Source: DASXUG01 sp036504995
GTDB lineage: Bacteria; Pseudomonadota; Gammaproteobacteria; Burkholderiales; Methylophilaceae
DNA: 64,000 nt
Direction: 5' to 3'
NCBI GenBank assembly: GCA_036504995.1
Contig: DASXUG010000008.1
Span: 124,001 to 188,000 of the forward strand
Part shown: positions 52,632 through 61,272 of the stretch, in pieces
Position numbering within the stretch: the first letter of the stretch is position 1
How the letters are laid out: every line of letters starts with the position of its first letter
The notes under the pieces: model-generated
What the model was told of the DNA's origin: nothing
Databases searched by the model: none
Seen by the model: only the letters and a program-made list of their open reading frames with translations
Made by a program: the position numbers and the translations under genes

Positions 52632-52719
52632 AATGGTGCTCTATAAGGCGCGAGTTGGTGGCTATAAAAAACCAATCTGGTTGCACCTTGGTTACTAAGG
52701 ATGTTAGTTTTAATCTAAC

Positions 52720-53184
52720 CTAGTTGTTGAGTGATTTTTTACGTTTTTCCGCAAAAAACTTGGTCAGGATCGCACCACATTCGGTCGCTAATACTCCATT
52801 TTCGAGTTGTGCGTGGTGATTGAGCTTGGGTTCGCTCATTAGGTTGATTACGCTACCGCAGGCACCTGTTTTATGGTCATTAGCACCATACACAAGACGG
52901 GCAATGCGAGCATGTTGAATTGCGCCACTGCACATGGCACAGGGCTCTAACGTGACATAAAGTGTGCAGTCTACAAGGCGATAATTGCCAATGTTATTAG
53001 CAGCATCACGTAGTGCAAGTATCTCTGCGTGGGCACTTGGATCGTTGAGCATAATAGGGGAGTTGCGGCCCCTGCCAATGATTTCACCATTTTTGACGAC
53101 AATAGCGCCAACAGGTACTTCATCATTTAAAGCGGCTTCCTCAGCAAGCGCCAAGGCATATTGCATAAATTCTATGTCAGACAT
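52720..53184 (-). CDS. tadA: tRNA-specific adenosine deaminase
   Basis: A 154-residue zinc deaminase that makes inosine at tRNA position 34. Motifs are PSAHAEILAL (zinc His and catalytic Glu) and PCAMCSGAI (zinc Cys pair), with the NNSP-like RGRNSPIM stretch before them. Normal length for TadA. Its start overlaps the stop of the upstream PsiE-like gene by 8 bases. Confidence 0.94.
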   Translation of the reverse strand: MSDIEFMQYALALAEEAALNDEVPVGAIVVKNGEIIGRGRNSPIMLNDPSAHAEILALRDAANNIGNYRLVDCTLYVTLEPCAMCSGAIQHARIARLVYGANDHKTGACGSVINLMSEPKLNHHAQLENGVLATECGAILTKFFAEKRKKSLNN

Positions 53185-53665
53185 TGTTTTTGTAATTATA
53201 GTTTTTGCTGCCGTAGCTTTGGTTTTTGTCAGTCCAGCGTATCATGATATAAAGCAAACCTAGTGCTAAGGAGCCTGCTAGCCAGATGCCAATCTCCATA
53301 TAGGTTGGATCTGCATCTTGCACGGGCATTACAATCAGTTTGCGTAAAAACATCACTAAAACCACTTCAATAAACGTTTCTACTAGTAATTTATGTCCGC
53401 GTAAGTAGCGAATTTCGGCTGAAATAAGCGCAGAAATTGACCACAACAACATCAGTGTACCCAGTGCATGCAAAAAGCCGTGAATGAGGTTATGTGCGCT
53501 TGCCGCTTCTTTGACATCTACGAAAAACAACCAAGTAAACATCAGTACAGAAATAGCTAAGGCTAAGCCAATAATGATATGTGCAATACCATTAAGCCAG
53601 AGCATGGCTTTGATGGCGATTTGATTGAGCGGCTCAAACTCTTCGGGTAGTTGTTCTTGCGACAT
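53177..53665 (-). CDS. PsiE-like (phosphate-starvation-inducible E) membrane protein
   Basis: A 162-residue protein with about four hydrophobic helices, resembling the phosphate-starvation-inducible PsiE family. Segments are WLNGIAHIIIGLALAISVLMF, HGFLHALGTLMLLW and ETFIEVVLVMFLRKLIVM. The role is not established. The start at 53665 is supported by a GAGGAAG ribosome-binding site; an upstream ATG at 53677 is less likely. Confidence 0.7.
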   Translation of the reverse strand: MSQEQLPEEFEPLNQIAIKAMLWLNGIAHIIIGLALAISVLMFTWLFFVDVKEAASAHNLIHGFLHALGTLMLLWSISALISAEIRYLRGHKLLVETFIEVVLVMFLRKLIVMPVQDADPTYMEIGIWLAGSLALGLLYIMIRWTDKNQSYGSKNYNYKNNV

Positions 53666-53711
53666 TTTCTTCCTCAATATTTAAGTATTTTTATCGTTTA
53701 ATTTTTTTAGC

Positions 53712-54623
53712 TCAGAGTAGTTGTTCTAGCGTTAGCTGTTCAAAACGCTTTAACAGCCATTGCTGAGATTTTCCCATGGTATTTTTACGTATATTACGCC
53801 AAGCAAGAAAAGTTGGCGCAAGGGTTTTGGGCTCAGACACCTGTTTAATAATTAATTTGCCTTCACTGGCATATTGTTCAGCCAGCTTTTTGGGTAGATA
53901 ACCTACGCCTAATCCCAATATCTGAGCATCAAATTTTGTTTGTATGTCGGGCACGGTGAGTACATCTTGACCCGATAATATCCCTGAAGTGCGTGGCGCT
54001 AAATTGCGTGAACTGTCTGCCGCCGCGACGGAGCGATATTGAATAATGTCTCCATTGCTTAAAGGATCTGGTAATTTAGCCAGTTGGTGTTGTGGAGCAA
54101 CTGCAAATACAAACTCGACATGTCCCAGCATTTTTGTTGAAAAATCACCACTTGAAGGTGCGTCTCCTGGCGCGCCAATAGAAATGTCGGCTCGACCTGA
54201 CAAAAGTGCGTCCCAGCTGCCCCCAAACACTTCACGCGTGATTTTTACCCGCGTACCAAAACCTTGCTGGTAAAACTCTTCTAATATTTTGAGTACAGTA
54301 TTTAAGTTGAATAGATCTGAAACAGCGATACCAATATCCGTTTCTACGCCCGTGGCCACACGCTTAATTCGGCACTCTAACGATTGTGCTGCTTCTAGCA
54401 AGTGACGGCCCTCTTTTAATAGCTCAACGCCCGCCTCAGTGAGGTTGGCGCGATGGCCTGTACGATCAAATAATTGAACGTCTAAATCCTCTTCCAACTT
54501 TTTAACCGTGTAAGTGAGGGCAGAGGGCACACGAAATAAAGATTCAGCTGCTGCAGCAAAGCTACCTTTGCGGGCGATTGCGTCGATCACTTCTAGCGCT
54601 TCAATGGATAGTTTAAGGCTCAT
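53712..54623 (-). CDS. LysR-family transcriptional regulator
   Basis: A 303-residue LysR regulator with N-terminal helix-turn-helix (SIEALEVIDAIARKGSFAAAAESLFRVPSALTYTVKKLEEDLD, about 4-45) and periplasmic-binding-like effector domain (about 90-300). It is divergent from the pirin gene across a 110-base AT-rich gap, the standard LysR arrangement, so it probably controls the pirin/flavodoxin/YceI/OYE group in response to a quinone or electrophile (inference). Confidence 0.93.
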   Translation of the reverse strand: MSLKLSIEALEVIDAIARKGSFAAAAESLFRVPSALTYTVKKLEEDLDVQLFDRTGHRANLTEAGVELLKEGRHLLEAAQSLECRIKRVATGVETDIGIAVSDLFNLNTVLKILEEFYQQGFGTRVKITREVFGGSWDALLSGRADISIGAPGDAPSSGDFSTKMLGHVEFVFAVAPQHQLAKLPDPLSNGDIIQYRSVAAADSSRNLAPRTSGILSGQDVLTVPDIQTKFDAQILGLGVGYLPKKLAEQYASEGKLIIKQVSEPKTLAPTFLAWRNIRKNTMGKSQQWLLKRFEQLTLEQLL

Positions 54624-54733
54624 GTTACTTTCATCAAATTATTTGAATGTATTTAGCAAAATTATTTGATATGAATATATTACATCTCTAATTACTATAT
54701 AGATATTAATTCAATCAGTTTGAATAAGAATAT

Positions 54734-55441
54734 ATGATAAACATCAGGAAATCACAAGATCGCGGACATGCCAACCATGGTTGGCTAGACAGTTATCATT
54801 CATTTTCGTTTGCGGAATATTATGACCCAGCGCACATGGGTTACTCAGTATTACGCGTGATTAATGATGACAGAATAGATGGTGGCACAGGTTTTGGCAT
54901 GCACCCTCATCGAGATATGGAGATTATTACCTATATGTTGGCTGGCGAGCTGCGTCACCAAGACAGCATGGGCAATGGTTCTGTGATTGGCGCGGGGGAT
55001 GTGCAGCGCATGACGGCGGGTACGGGTATACGTCATAGTGAATTTAACGCTTCAACTTCTAACCCCGCACATTTGTTGCAAATATGGGTGTTACCCGCGC
55101 AAAATAATTTGACTCCAAGTTATGAAGAAAAGCATTTTTCTGAAGTGGAAAAAGAAAATCGTTGGCGGTTAATTGTGTCACCAAATGGTCATGATGGGTC
55201 GGTTACAATTAACCAAGATGCCTACGTGTATGCCAGCTTGTTAGCAGAAGGTAGTGTTTTGGCAACCACACTAAATCCTAATCGCTGTGCTTATTTACAA
55301 GTGGCTAGGGGTACTGTGGAGTTAGATGGAAAAATGCTATCAGTAGGTGATGCAGCTATGATAGAGGCGATAGAGGTGTGTGAGTTATTAGCAAAAGAAG
55401 ATTCAGAGCTAGTTTTATTTGATTTACCTAAACTTAACTAA
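54734..55441 (+). CDS. pirin family protein (YhaK-like bicupin)
   Basis: A 235-residue bicupin with the pirin iron-site motifs GMHPHRDMEIITYM (His-His and Glu ligands) and HSEFNA in the N-terminal cupin. YhaK/YhhW-type pirins act as redox sensors or quercetinase-like dioxygenases. The N-terminal SQDRGHANHGWLDSYHSFSFAEYYDP stretch is family-typical. First gene of the group controlled by the LysR regulator. Confidence 0.93.
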   Translation: MINIRKSQDRGHANHGWLDSYHSFSFAEYYDPAHMGYSVLRVINDDRIDGGTGFGMHPHRDMEIITYMLAGELRHQDSMGNGSVIGAGDVQRMTAGTGIRHSEFNASTSNPAHLLQIWVLPAQNNLTPSYEEKHFSEVEKENRWRLIVSPNGHDGSVTINQDAYVYASLLAEGSVLATTLNPNRCAYLQVARGTVELDGKMLSVGDAAMIEAIEVCELLAKEDSELVLFDLPKLN

Positions 55442-55453
55442 AGGAATAGAAAA

Positions 55454-56020
55454 ATGGCAAAAGTTGCGATTGTTTATCATAGTGGATATGGACATACTGG
55501 TGCTCAAGCCGAAGCGGTTGCGCGCGGTGCAAAAAAAGTAGCAGGCACTGAAGTTAGTCTGCTCACCACTGAAGAAGCGCAAACTCAGTGGGAACTTTTA
55601 AAGGCATCAGATGCCATTATCTTTGGTAGTCCTACTTATATGGGCAGTGCTTCTGCACAGTTTAAAACTTTTATGGATGCTAGCTCAAAAGCTTGGTATA
55701 CCCGCGATTGGAAAGATAAAGTGGCAGCAGGATTTACTACCTCTGCAAGTCAAAGTGGCGATAAATTAAACACTTTGATTCAACTTGCAGTGTTTGCCGC
55801 GCAGCATGGCATGATATGGGTTGGTCAAGATTTATTACCAGGCAATAATAGCAGCACAGGTTCTGTAAATGACTTGAATCGTTTGGGTGGCTTTTTAGGT
55901 GCAATGGCACAGGCTAACGCAGACCAAGGGCCTGATATAGCTCCCCTTCAAAGTGATTTGCTTACTGCGGAGCATTTTGGTGAGCGAGTGGCAACAATTA
56001 CTAAACGTTTGCGCGACTAA
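55454..56020 (+). CDS. flavodoxin-fold NAD(P)H:quinone oxidoreductase (WrbA-like)
   Basis: A 188-residue FMN-binding protein of the flavodoxin/WrbA superfamily. It starts AKVAIVYHSGYGHTGAQAEAVARG, the phosphate-binding loop, and has the SPTYMGSASAQFKTFMDAS segment. It lacks parts typical of full WrbA, which may be encoded at the right edge of the window. A two-electron quinone reductase role fits the neighbours. Confidence 0.88.
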   Translation: MAKVAIVYHSGYGHTGAQAEAVARGAKKVAGTEVSLLTTEEAQTQWELLKASDAIIFGSPTYMGSASAQFKTFMDASSKAWYTRDWKDKVAAGFTTSASQSGDKLNTLIQLAVFAAQHGMIWVGQDLLPGNNSSTGSVNDLNRLGGFLGAMAQANADQGPDIAPLQSDLLTAEHFGERVATITKRLRD

Positions 56021-56039
56021 TTAAACACAGAGGTTATTG

Positions 56040-56639
56040 ATGAAAAAGCTGTTGATACTAACGTTGTTATTAAGTAGCCAAGCTTTTGCTGAAGTAGAAA
56101 CTTACAAAATAGACAATACGCATAGCTTTGCCAACTGGACAATACGTCACGTTGCATCAAAAACCTCTGGTACTTTTAGCGACGTAACAGGGCAAATTTC
56201 TATTGATAAGAATAACCTTGAAAACTCTAGCGTCAACGCTAAAATTAATTTGTTAAGTGTCAATAGTAGCCATGCAAAACGCGATGAGCATATTAAAAAG
56301 CCTGAGTATTTGGATGTAGAGAAATATGCCGACATGACATTTGTCAGCACCAGAATTGCTGCTAAAGGTATGGGTGAGGGCGTGCTCACGGGCAAGTTTA
56401 CATTGCATGGGATTACCAAGGAAATTTCATTTCCATTTAAAGTGTTGGGATTTGGTGCTGACCCATGGGGTGGTCATCGTGTAGGCCTAGAAGCCCACAC
56501 CATGCTCAAAGCCAGTGATTATGGTTTTAGCTGGGGCGTTAAGAATGACGCGCCGATTGGTGATGATATAGAGGTCACCTTGCTGATTGAAGGTGTGCGT
56601 TTTTATACGGAAGCAAAACCATTAGGTGGAAATAGTTAA
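56040..56639 (+). CDS. YceI family periplasmic protein
   Basis: A 199-residue lipocalin-like periplasmic protein with signal peptide (cleavage at AFA, about residue 18). It begins EVETYKIDNTHSFANW and has the HGITKEISFPFKV and VGLEAHTMLKASDYG segments of YceI proteins, which bind isoprenoid quinone-like ligands. The start is ATG 56040 with AGAGG upstream. Quinone binding matches the flavodoxin and OYE genes beside it. Confidence 0.93.
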   Translation: MKKLLILTLLLSSQAFAEVETYKIDNTHSFANWTIRHVASKTSGTFSDVTGQISIDKNNLENSSVNAKINLLSVNSSHAKRDEHIKKPEYLDVEKYADMTFVSTRIAAKGMGEGVLTGKFTLHGITKEISFPFKVLGFGADPWGGHRVGLEAHTMLKASDYGFSWGVKNDAPIGDDIEVTLLIEGVRFYTEAKPLGGNS

Positions 56640-56732
56640 TGAGTGTATTTAGCTTCAATTAACTATTTACCAAGCTTGCAGTGGTGAACTCATTGCTACG
56701 CATTTAACTAATAATTTTTACTAGGAGTTTGT

Positions 56733-57809
56733 ATGACCGATTTATTTAGCCCGTTGACGTTAGGCACCATCAGCATGAAAAACCGTATAGTGATGGCACC
56801 ACTTACCCGCAATAGGGCAGGTGAGGGTGGTGTGCCGCAAGCGTTAAATGTTAAATATTACGAACAGCGTGCTAGTGCTGGCTTGATTATTACTGAAGCT
56901 ACCCCTATCTCAGCCATGGCGCATGGCTACCCAGCGCTGCCAGGGATCTATAATGACGCACAAGTTGCGGGCTGGAAATTGGTGACGGATGCAGTACATG
57001 CCAAAGGCGGTAAAATTATTATTCAACTCTGGCATGTTGGGCGTATATCTCATCCCAGCTTATTGCCGAATAACGCACAACCCGTTGCCCCTTCCGCGAT
57101 TAAGCCAGCGGGTCAGGCATTTACCTACCAAGGTTTACAAGATTATGTTGAGCCGCGGGCGTTAGAGGTTAGTGAATTGCCAGCGATTATTCAGGATTAT
57201 GTGCATGCAACAAAATGCGCGATTGCTGCGGGCTTTGATGGCGTTGAGATTCACGCGGCAAATGGTTATTTGTTAGATCAATTTTTACGCGATGGTAGCA
57301 ACACGCGCACAGATAATTATGGCGGCAGCTTGGAAAATCGCGCCCGTTTGTTGATAGAAGTGACACAAGCGGTAGTGAATGTGATTGGCGCTGATAAAGT
57401 AGGCGTGCGTTTATCACCTGTTAACCCATTTAACGATATGAAAGACAGTAATCCACAAGCGTTATTTAACTACGTGGCAGGCGCGTTAAACCAATTTGAT
57501 TTGGCGTATATTCATGCCTTAGAAGGTGGTATCCATGGCGGTGGTTTGGCTGATCCTTTTGATTTTGAGGCTTTCCGCAAACTCATCAAAGGCCAATATA
57601 TGGCTAATTTGGGCTATGATAAAGCGCGCGGCAACTCAACTATTGCCAGTGGACATGCTGATTGTATTGCTTATGGTGTGCCGTTTATCGCTAACCCAGA
57701 TTTAGTCGAGCGTTTTGCAAAAAATGCTCCATTAAATGAAGCAGATTCTGCCACTTTCTACGGTGGAGCAGAAAAAGGCTATACTGATTATCCATTTCTT
57801 GCAGCCTGA
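56733..57809 (+). CDS. nemA: old yellow enzyme family alkene reductase (NemA-like)
   Basis: A 358-residue FMN-dependent NADPH oxidoreductase of the old yellow enzyme family, reducing activated C=C bonds, N-ethylmaleimide or nitro compounds. The barrel start LFSPLTLGTISMKNRIVMAPLTRNRA, the substrate-binding pair in EIHAANGYLLDQFL (His and Asn), and DNYGGSLENRARLL are clear. GGAG lies before ATG 56733. It is likely in the same LysR-linked stress group. Confidence 0.93.
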   Translation: MTDLFSPLTLGTISMKNRIVMAPLTRNRAGEGGVPQALNVKYYEQRASAGLIITEATPISAMAHGYPALPGIYNDAQVAGWKLVTDAVHAKGGKIIIQLWHVGRISHPSLLPNNAQPVAPSAIKPAGQAFTYQGLQDYVEPRALEVSELPAIIQDYVHATKCAIAAGFDGVEIHAANGYLLDQFLRDGSNTRTDNYGGSLENRARLLIEVTQAVVNVIGADKVGVRLSPVNPFNDMKDSNPQALFNYVAGALNQFDLAYIHALEGGIHGGGLADPFDFEAFRKLIKGQYMANLGYDKARGNSTIASGHADCIAYGVPFIANPDLVERFAKNAPLNEADSATFYGGAEKGYTDYPFLAA

Positions 57810-57843
57810 CTTTCTTCAACCTAATTGAATCGATACCTAACCT

Positions 57844-58443
57844 ATGCAAAAACCTGCGCTCACTCAAGTTGAAATTAACCCCATCATTGCCGCACGCTGG
57901 AGTCCACGTGCTTACGATGCGAATAAACCTGTCACACAGACGCAAATTATTGCCCTTTTAGAAGCTGCGCGTTGGGCGCCAAGCTGTTTTGGTGACCAAC
58001 CTTGGCGCTTTATTGTGTGGGATAAAAATACTGATGCCATCACTTGGCAACAAGCATTTGACTGCATCGTGCCTAACAATCAAGTTTGGGTGAAGGACGC
58101 GCCAGTGTTGATTCTGGCTTGTGCAGATACACTGTTTAGCCATAATCAGACCCCAAATCGCTGGGCGCAGTATGACACAGGGGCAGCGGTTGAAAATTTA
58201 TGTTTGCAAGCCACTAGTATGGGTTTGGTGGTCCACCAAATGGGTGGATTTAATGGCGATAAAACACGTCAAGCATTTTCAATACCAGAGCAATATGTAC
58301 CGATGGCGATGCTCACCGTGGGTTATGAAGGCGATGCTAATAATTTACCTGAAGAACTTAAGCAACGCGAGTTGGCACCAAGAAAACGCAACGAATTAGG
58401 TGCGTTATTTTTTAGTCAGGCGTGGGGTAAGCCAGTCGTTTAA
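57844..58443 (+). CDS. nitroreductase family protein
   Basis: A 199-residue FMN-dependent nitroreductase-fold protein with the typical SPRAYDANKPVTQTQIIALLEAARWAPSCFGDQPWRF stretch at residues 20-58 and the AVENLCLQATSMGLVVHQMGGF segment. It may reduce nitro groups or quinones. It follows the OYE gene by 34 bases, and overlaps the convergent methyltransferase gene by 4 bases. Confidence 0.92.
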   Translation: MQKPALTQVEINPIIAARWSPRAYDANKPVTQTQIIALLEAARWAPSCFGDQPWRFIVWDKNTDAITWQQAFDCIVPNNQVWVKDAPVLILACADTLFSHNQTPNRWAQYDTGAAVENLCLQATSMGLVVHQMGGFNGDKTRQAFSIPEQYVPMAMLTVGYEGDANNLPEELKQRELAPRKRNELGALFFSQAWGKPVV

Positions 58444-59273
58444 GTACTACCAAGCTCAAGCCTATGAACCGCATAGCCTTGGATGTTTCTCATAATAGTG
58501 TGGTATAGCAGGCGGGCAATGGGCTTGGGTATCCTGCCCCTATCCCATAGGATACCCATTTCATATGCTAGTTTAAACATTGGTGTATGAGCGGCTTGAA
58601 TATAACCATGTTCAGTGAAAATAGTAGTTGGGTCGTCTGGTCTTGTAGTAAATCGTGCCCCAGCTTCCACTAGCTTTTCATGAATATTACGCCCGAATTG
58701 GTCGAACATTTTTTTAGACATTAAGTCACAGAGTAAAGTATGGTTGGGGTAAAGTGTTCGTAGCTGCTGAATAGTCGACTTAATCGCATCATTCTCTAAG
58801 TACATAAAAACGCCTTCAATCACGATGATGATGCTTTGATTGCTAGGCTGTCCTTGTAATTTTTCGATGAGTTTTTCGTTTGCAAAGTTTATGGAAACTC
58901 TAGTTAGATTATTTTTACACTCGGCTATTGGGAGTTTTTCATTTTTATCACTGATGATTTGTGGCTCATCAATTTCAATCCAATGACCACCCTTGATACG
59001 ATATGGGCGACTGTCAAACCCTGCACCAATCGTAATAATTAGGCTGTCTGGTTGCTTTGCCAACTCCTGTCGAATTGACTGATCAATAATATGACAACGT
59101 ACGGTGCTACTAATATTGGGCATTACTTGAGACCTGAATGGCTCAAAAATCTGCATACCATGGGCATCCATAAAGCGCTTGGCGTAGTGGTCATGGCATA
59201 GTGAACGAGGGTGTTCCGCATCAAGCATCCTGACGCCACAGCAATAATAAGCGGTGTTAGAAATTGGGTTCAT
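58440..59273 (-). CDS. class I SAM-dependent methyltransferase (TcmP/LCM-like)
   Basis: A 277-residue methyltransferase of the leucine-carboxyl-methyltransferase/TcmP-type family: motif IITIGAGFDSRPYRI (about 87-101) for SAM binding and VIEGVFMYLEND. Members methylate carboxylates or polyketide-type acids; the substrate here is unknown. The start at ATG 59273 (MNPISN) is preferred; an upstream ATG at 59300 would add an odd hydrophobic leader. Convergent with the nitroreductase gene. Confidence 0.85.
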   Translation of the reverse strand: MNPISNTAYYCCGVRMLDAEHPRSLCHDHYAKRFMDAHGMQIFEPFRSQVMPNISSTVRCHIIDQSIRQELAKQPDSLIITIGAGFDSRPYRIKGGHWIEIDEPQIISDKNEKLPIAECKNNLTRVSINFANEKLIEKLQGQPSNQSIIIVIEGVFMYLENDAIKSTIQQLRTLYPNHTLLCDLMSKKMFDQFGRNIHEKLVEAGARFTTRPDDPTTIFTEHGYIQAAHTPMFKLAYEMGILWDRGRIPKPIARLLYHTIMRNIQGYAVHRLELGST

Positions 59274-59430
59274 AGTAGTGATAATTATAAAATCGCCCAA
59301 TACTAATCTTGAATAGCAGTAAGCACAATACTTGGTGCTTTTTATCTAAACTTACCTTAATTAGGCTGTAGAACCAAGCCATCATCTGATAAAATACTCG
59401 CATATTAAACAAATATCTACAGGGAAAATC

Positions 59431-59802
59431 ATGGCTGTTGTAGCACTTAACAAAGATAATTTCAAAGAGACTATTGTTAACAATCCATTTGTGATTGTTG
59501 ATTTCTGGGCGCCTTGGTGCGAGCCATGTGTAACATTTACGCCTGTATTTGAAGCGGCAGCAGCTGCGAATCCTGACATTGTATTTGGTATGGTAAATAC
59601 AGAAGCAGACCCTGAAATTAGTGATTATTTTGAAGTAAGTAAGATACCAGGTATTTTGGTGATTCGTGAGCAAGCGGGCATACATGCGCAACAAGGTGAA
59701 ATCGGCGCTGCTGCTCTAGATAAGCTGATCGAATGGGCACGCGAGTTTGATATGCAGCAAGTTCGTGACTACTATGCAGAGCAAGATGCAGAAGCGAAAT
59801 AA
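59431..59802 (+). CDS. thioredoxin-family protein with CEPC active site
   Basis: A 123-residue thioredoxin fold with WAPWCEPC (Cys30 and Cys33) and the cis-proline region SKIPGILVIRE. The active-site spacer is Glu-Pro where classical thioredoxin has Gly-Pro, which should shift the redox potential. A C-terminal helix extension (QQVRDYYAEQDAEAK) of about 15 residues follows the fold. It stands alone with a strong terminator after it. Confidence 0.88.
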   Translation: MAVVALNKDNFKETIVNNPFVIVDFWAPWCEPCVTFTPVFEAAAAANPDIVFGMVNTEADPEISDYFEVSKIPGILVIREQAGIHAQQGEIGAAALDKLIEWAREFDMQQVRDYYAEQDAEAK

Positions 59803-59816
59803 TAGTCATTAAATTT

Positions 59817-59849
59817 ATGAAAAAAGCCGCTCAAAGCGGCTTTTTTCAT
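59817..59849. terminator. bidirectional intrinsic terminator
   Basis: A 15-bp perfect inverted repeat (59817-59831 and 59835-59849) with an AGCCGCT core, a CAA loop and A/T runs on both sides. It ends the thioredoxin gene (+) and the small membrane protein gene (-). Confidence 0.95.
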
Positions 59850-59878
59850 ATGAGCTATCCGAGTAAAAGTTCTAGGAT

Positions 59879-60229
59879 TTAGATTGTTCCGTTAATTAGA
59901 TATTGATATAAAAAGTAGATGCCCAGACCTATCATGACATACATCGGCAGGTTGCCTCGCCTTGAGGCCTTGTCGGGCGTGGTAGGGGTCATCCAGCGGT
60001 TAATCCCATAGGCTACAGCTAAAATTGCAATAAAGCTTATAATCCCCATAGACGAGCTTGTAATATAGTTAAAAAACTTACCCAGCCAACCGTTATCTTG
60101 AAATAACTTAATCGTTAGGCCGATTAGCCCAATGACCATAAGCCCGAAACGGGCTAGCGAGCTTAATGTGTGGAGTAGCGAGTCTGGCTTAATATCTTTG
60201 CTTTTTTGGTAGTCGTCGTATTTAGTCAT
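59879..60229 (-). CDS. small membrane protein of unknown function
   Basis: A 116-residue protein with three hydrophobic segments (about residues 24-40, 60-76 and 95-112), a basic loop after the second (NRWMTPTTPDKASRRG) and no recognised domain. It may be encoded from ATG 60229 (MTKYDDY) or an upstream ATG at 60253. It lies downstream of nlpD on the same strand, 48 bases after its stop from the preferred start; cotranscription is possible. Confidence 0.65.
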   Translation of the reverse strand: MTKYDDYQKSKDIKPDSLLHTLSSLARFGLMVIGLIGLTIKLFQDNGWLGKFFNYITSSSMGIISFIAILAVAYGINRWMTPTTPDKASRRGNLPMYVMIGLGIYFLYQYLINGTI

Positions 60230-60276
60230 GTTCAACGCCTTGTTTTTCAACACCCAAAAAGTTAATTTGTTAAGCG

Positions 60277-61272
60277 CTAATTATTAGGGAGTAGCTTACT
60301 AGGGTCAACTGATTTCCCTTGTTGACGTATCTCGAAGTGTAATAAGTAACGATCTGCGTCACTATTGCCCATTTCGGCGATTTTTTGCCCTTTGTTTACT
60401 GCTTGACCTTCTTTAACCAAAATTTGATTATTGTGTGCGTAAACAGATAGATAGTTTTTATTGTGTTTGATAATGACTAGTTTGCCGTAGCCACGCAAAT
60501 CAGAGCCACTGTAAATAACACGGCCCGCAGCGGCAGCGTTAATGGCTTGGCCCTGTGTACCAGCAATATCAATCCCTTTGTTGTTGTCGCTGAAGCTCCC
60601 ACTTACTTTACCTGTGGTTGGCCAGGCCCACACGATAGCATCATCCTCAATATTATTGATGTCGTTAGCTGGCGTTGTAGTTTTTAAACTAGGAGTGGTT
60701 GCAGGGCTGGGTTTAGCTTCGCTAGTTTTAGCACTTTCAGCTCCTTGTGATGAAAGCGCTGGCTTTGCCAGCAAGGCTTGCTCGCTGTATGGTTCGCGCA
60801 AGGCTTTAGGATCGGTGATAAAAGGGGTTTCGCCGTTGCCAGTACCAGTGATTATTGCATTTTGCTTGAGTGGGGCTGTTGTAACGCCATCAGCCATAGG
60901 TTCACTTGGGATGGTAATGTTTTTCGGGTCTTTTAGCTTGAGTTCTTGGCCAATTTTTATATTAAAAGGAGCCGTAAGGCCATTCAACTGCGCAATTTCT
61001 TTGTAGTCGTAGCCATACTGCAAGCCTATGCTAAATAAGGTATCGCCCTTTTTTACAGTGTAAGTATCTGGTCGCCAGTCTGTGCTTGATTTAGTGAGTG
61101 GTTTTGTCGCTGGCGGTGCTGGCTTTTTAGCTACTTGAGTATTGGCTTCAGATACTGGTGCTTGGGTTGGTGCACTGCTACAAGCATGTAAACCGATACA
61201 TGATAGGATTAAAAAACACGCAGTTAGAGTGGGGCGGGTTAAACGGTGGAGTGTACCAAAACGCTTATGCAT
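60277..61272 (-). CDS. nlpD: NlpD-like lipoprotein (LysM + LytM/M23)
   Basis: A 331-residue outer-membrane lipoprotein with lipobox LHAC (cysteine at about residue 31), a LysM domain (about 70-113), a Pro/Ala/Thr-rich linker and a C-terminal LytM/M23 domain. Zinc ligands look degenerate (NKGIDIAG where active enzymes have a histidine), as in NlpD, which activates the amidase AmiC instead of cutting peptidoglycan. It overlaps pcm by one base in the surE-pcm-nlpD order common in beta- and gammaproteobacteria. Confidence 0.93.
   Translation of the reverse strand: MHKRFGTLHRLTRPTLTACFLILSCIGLHACSSAPTQAPVSEANTQVAKKPAPPATKPLTKSSTDWRPDTYTVKKGDTLFSIGLQYGYDYKEIAQLNGLTAPFNIKIGQELKLKDPKNITIPSEPMADGVTTAPLKQNAIITGTGNGETPFITDPKALREPYSEQALLAKPALSSQGAESAKTSEAKPSPATTPSLKTTTPANDINNIEDDAIVWAWPTTGKVSGSFSDNNKGIDIAGTQGQAINAAAAGRVIYSGSDLRGYGKLVIIKHNKNYLSVYAHNNQILVKEGQAVNKGQKIAEMGNSDADRYLLHFEIRQQGKSVDPSKLLPNN

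Noticed and set aside
52529..52719. Cobalamin or other riboswitch before the TonB receptor gene
   Set aside because: I looked for conserved cobalamin-box blocks on the - strand and found none; only a short imperfect hairpin near the start codon.
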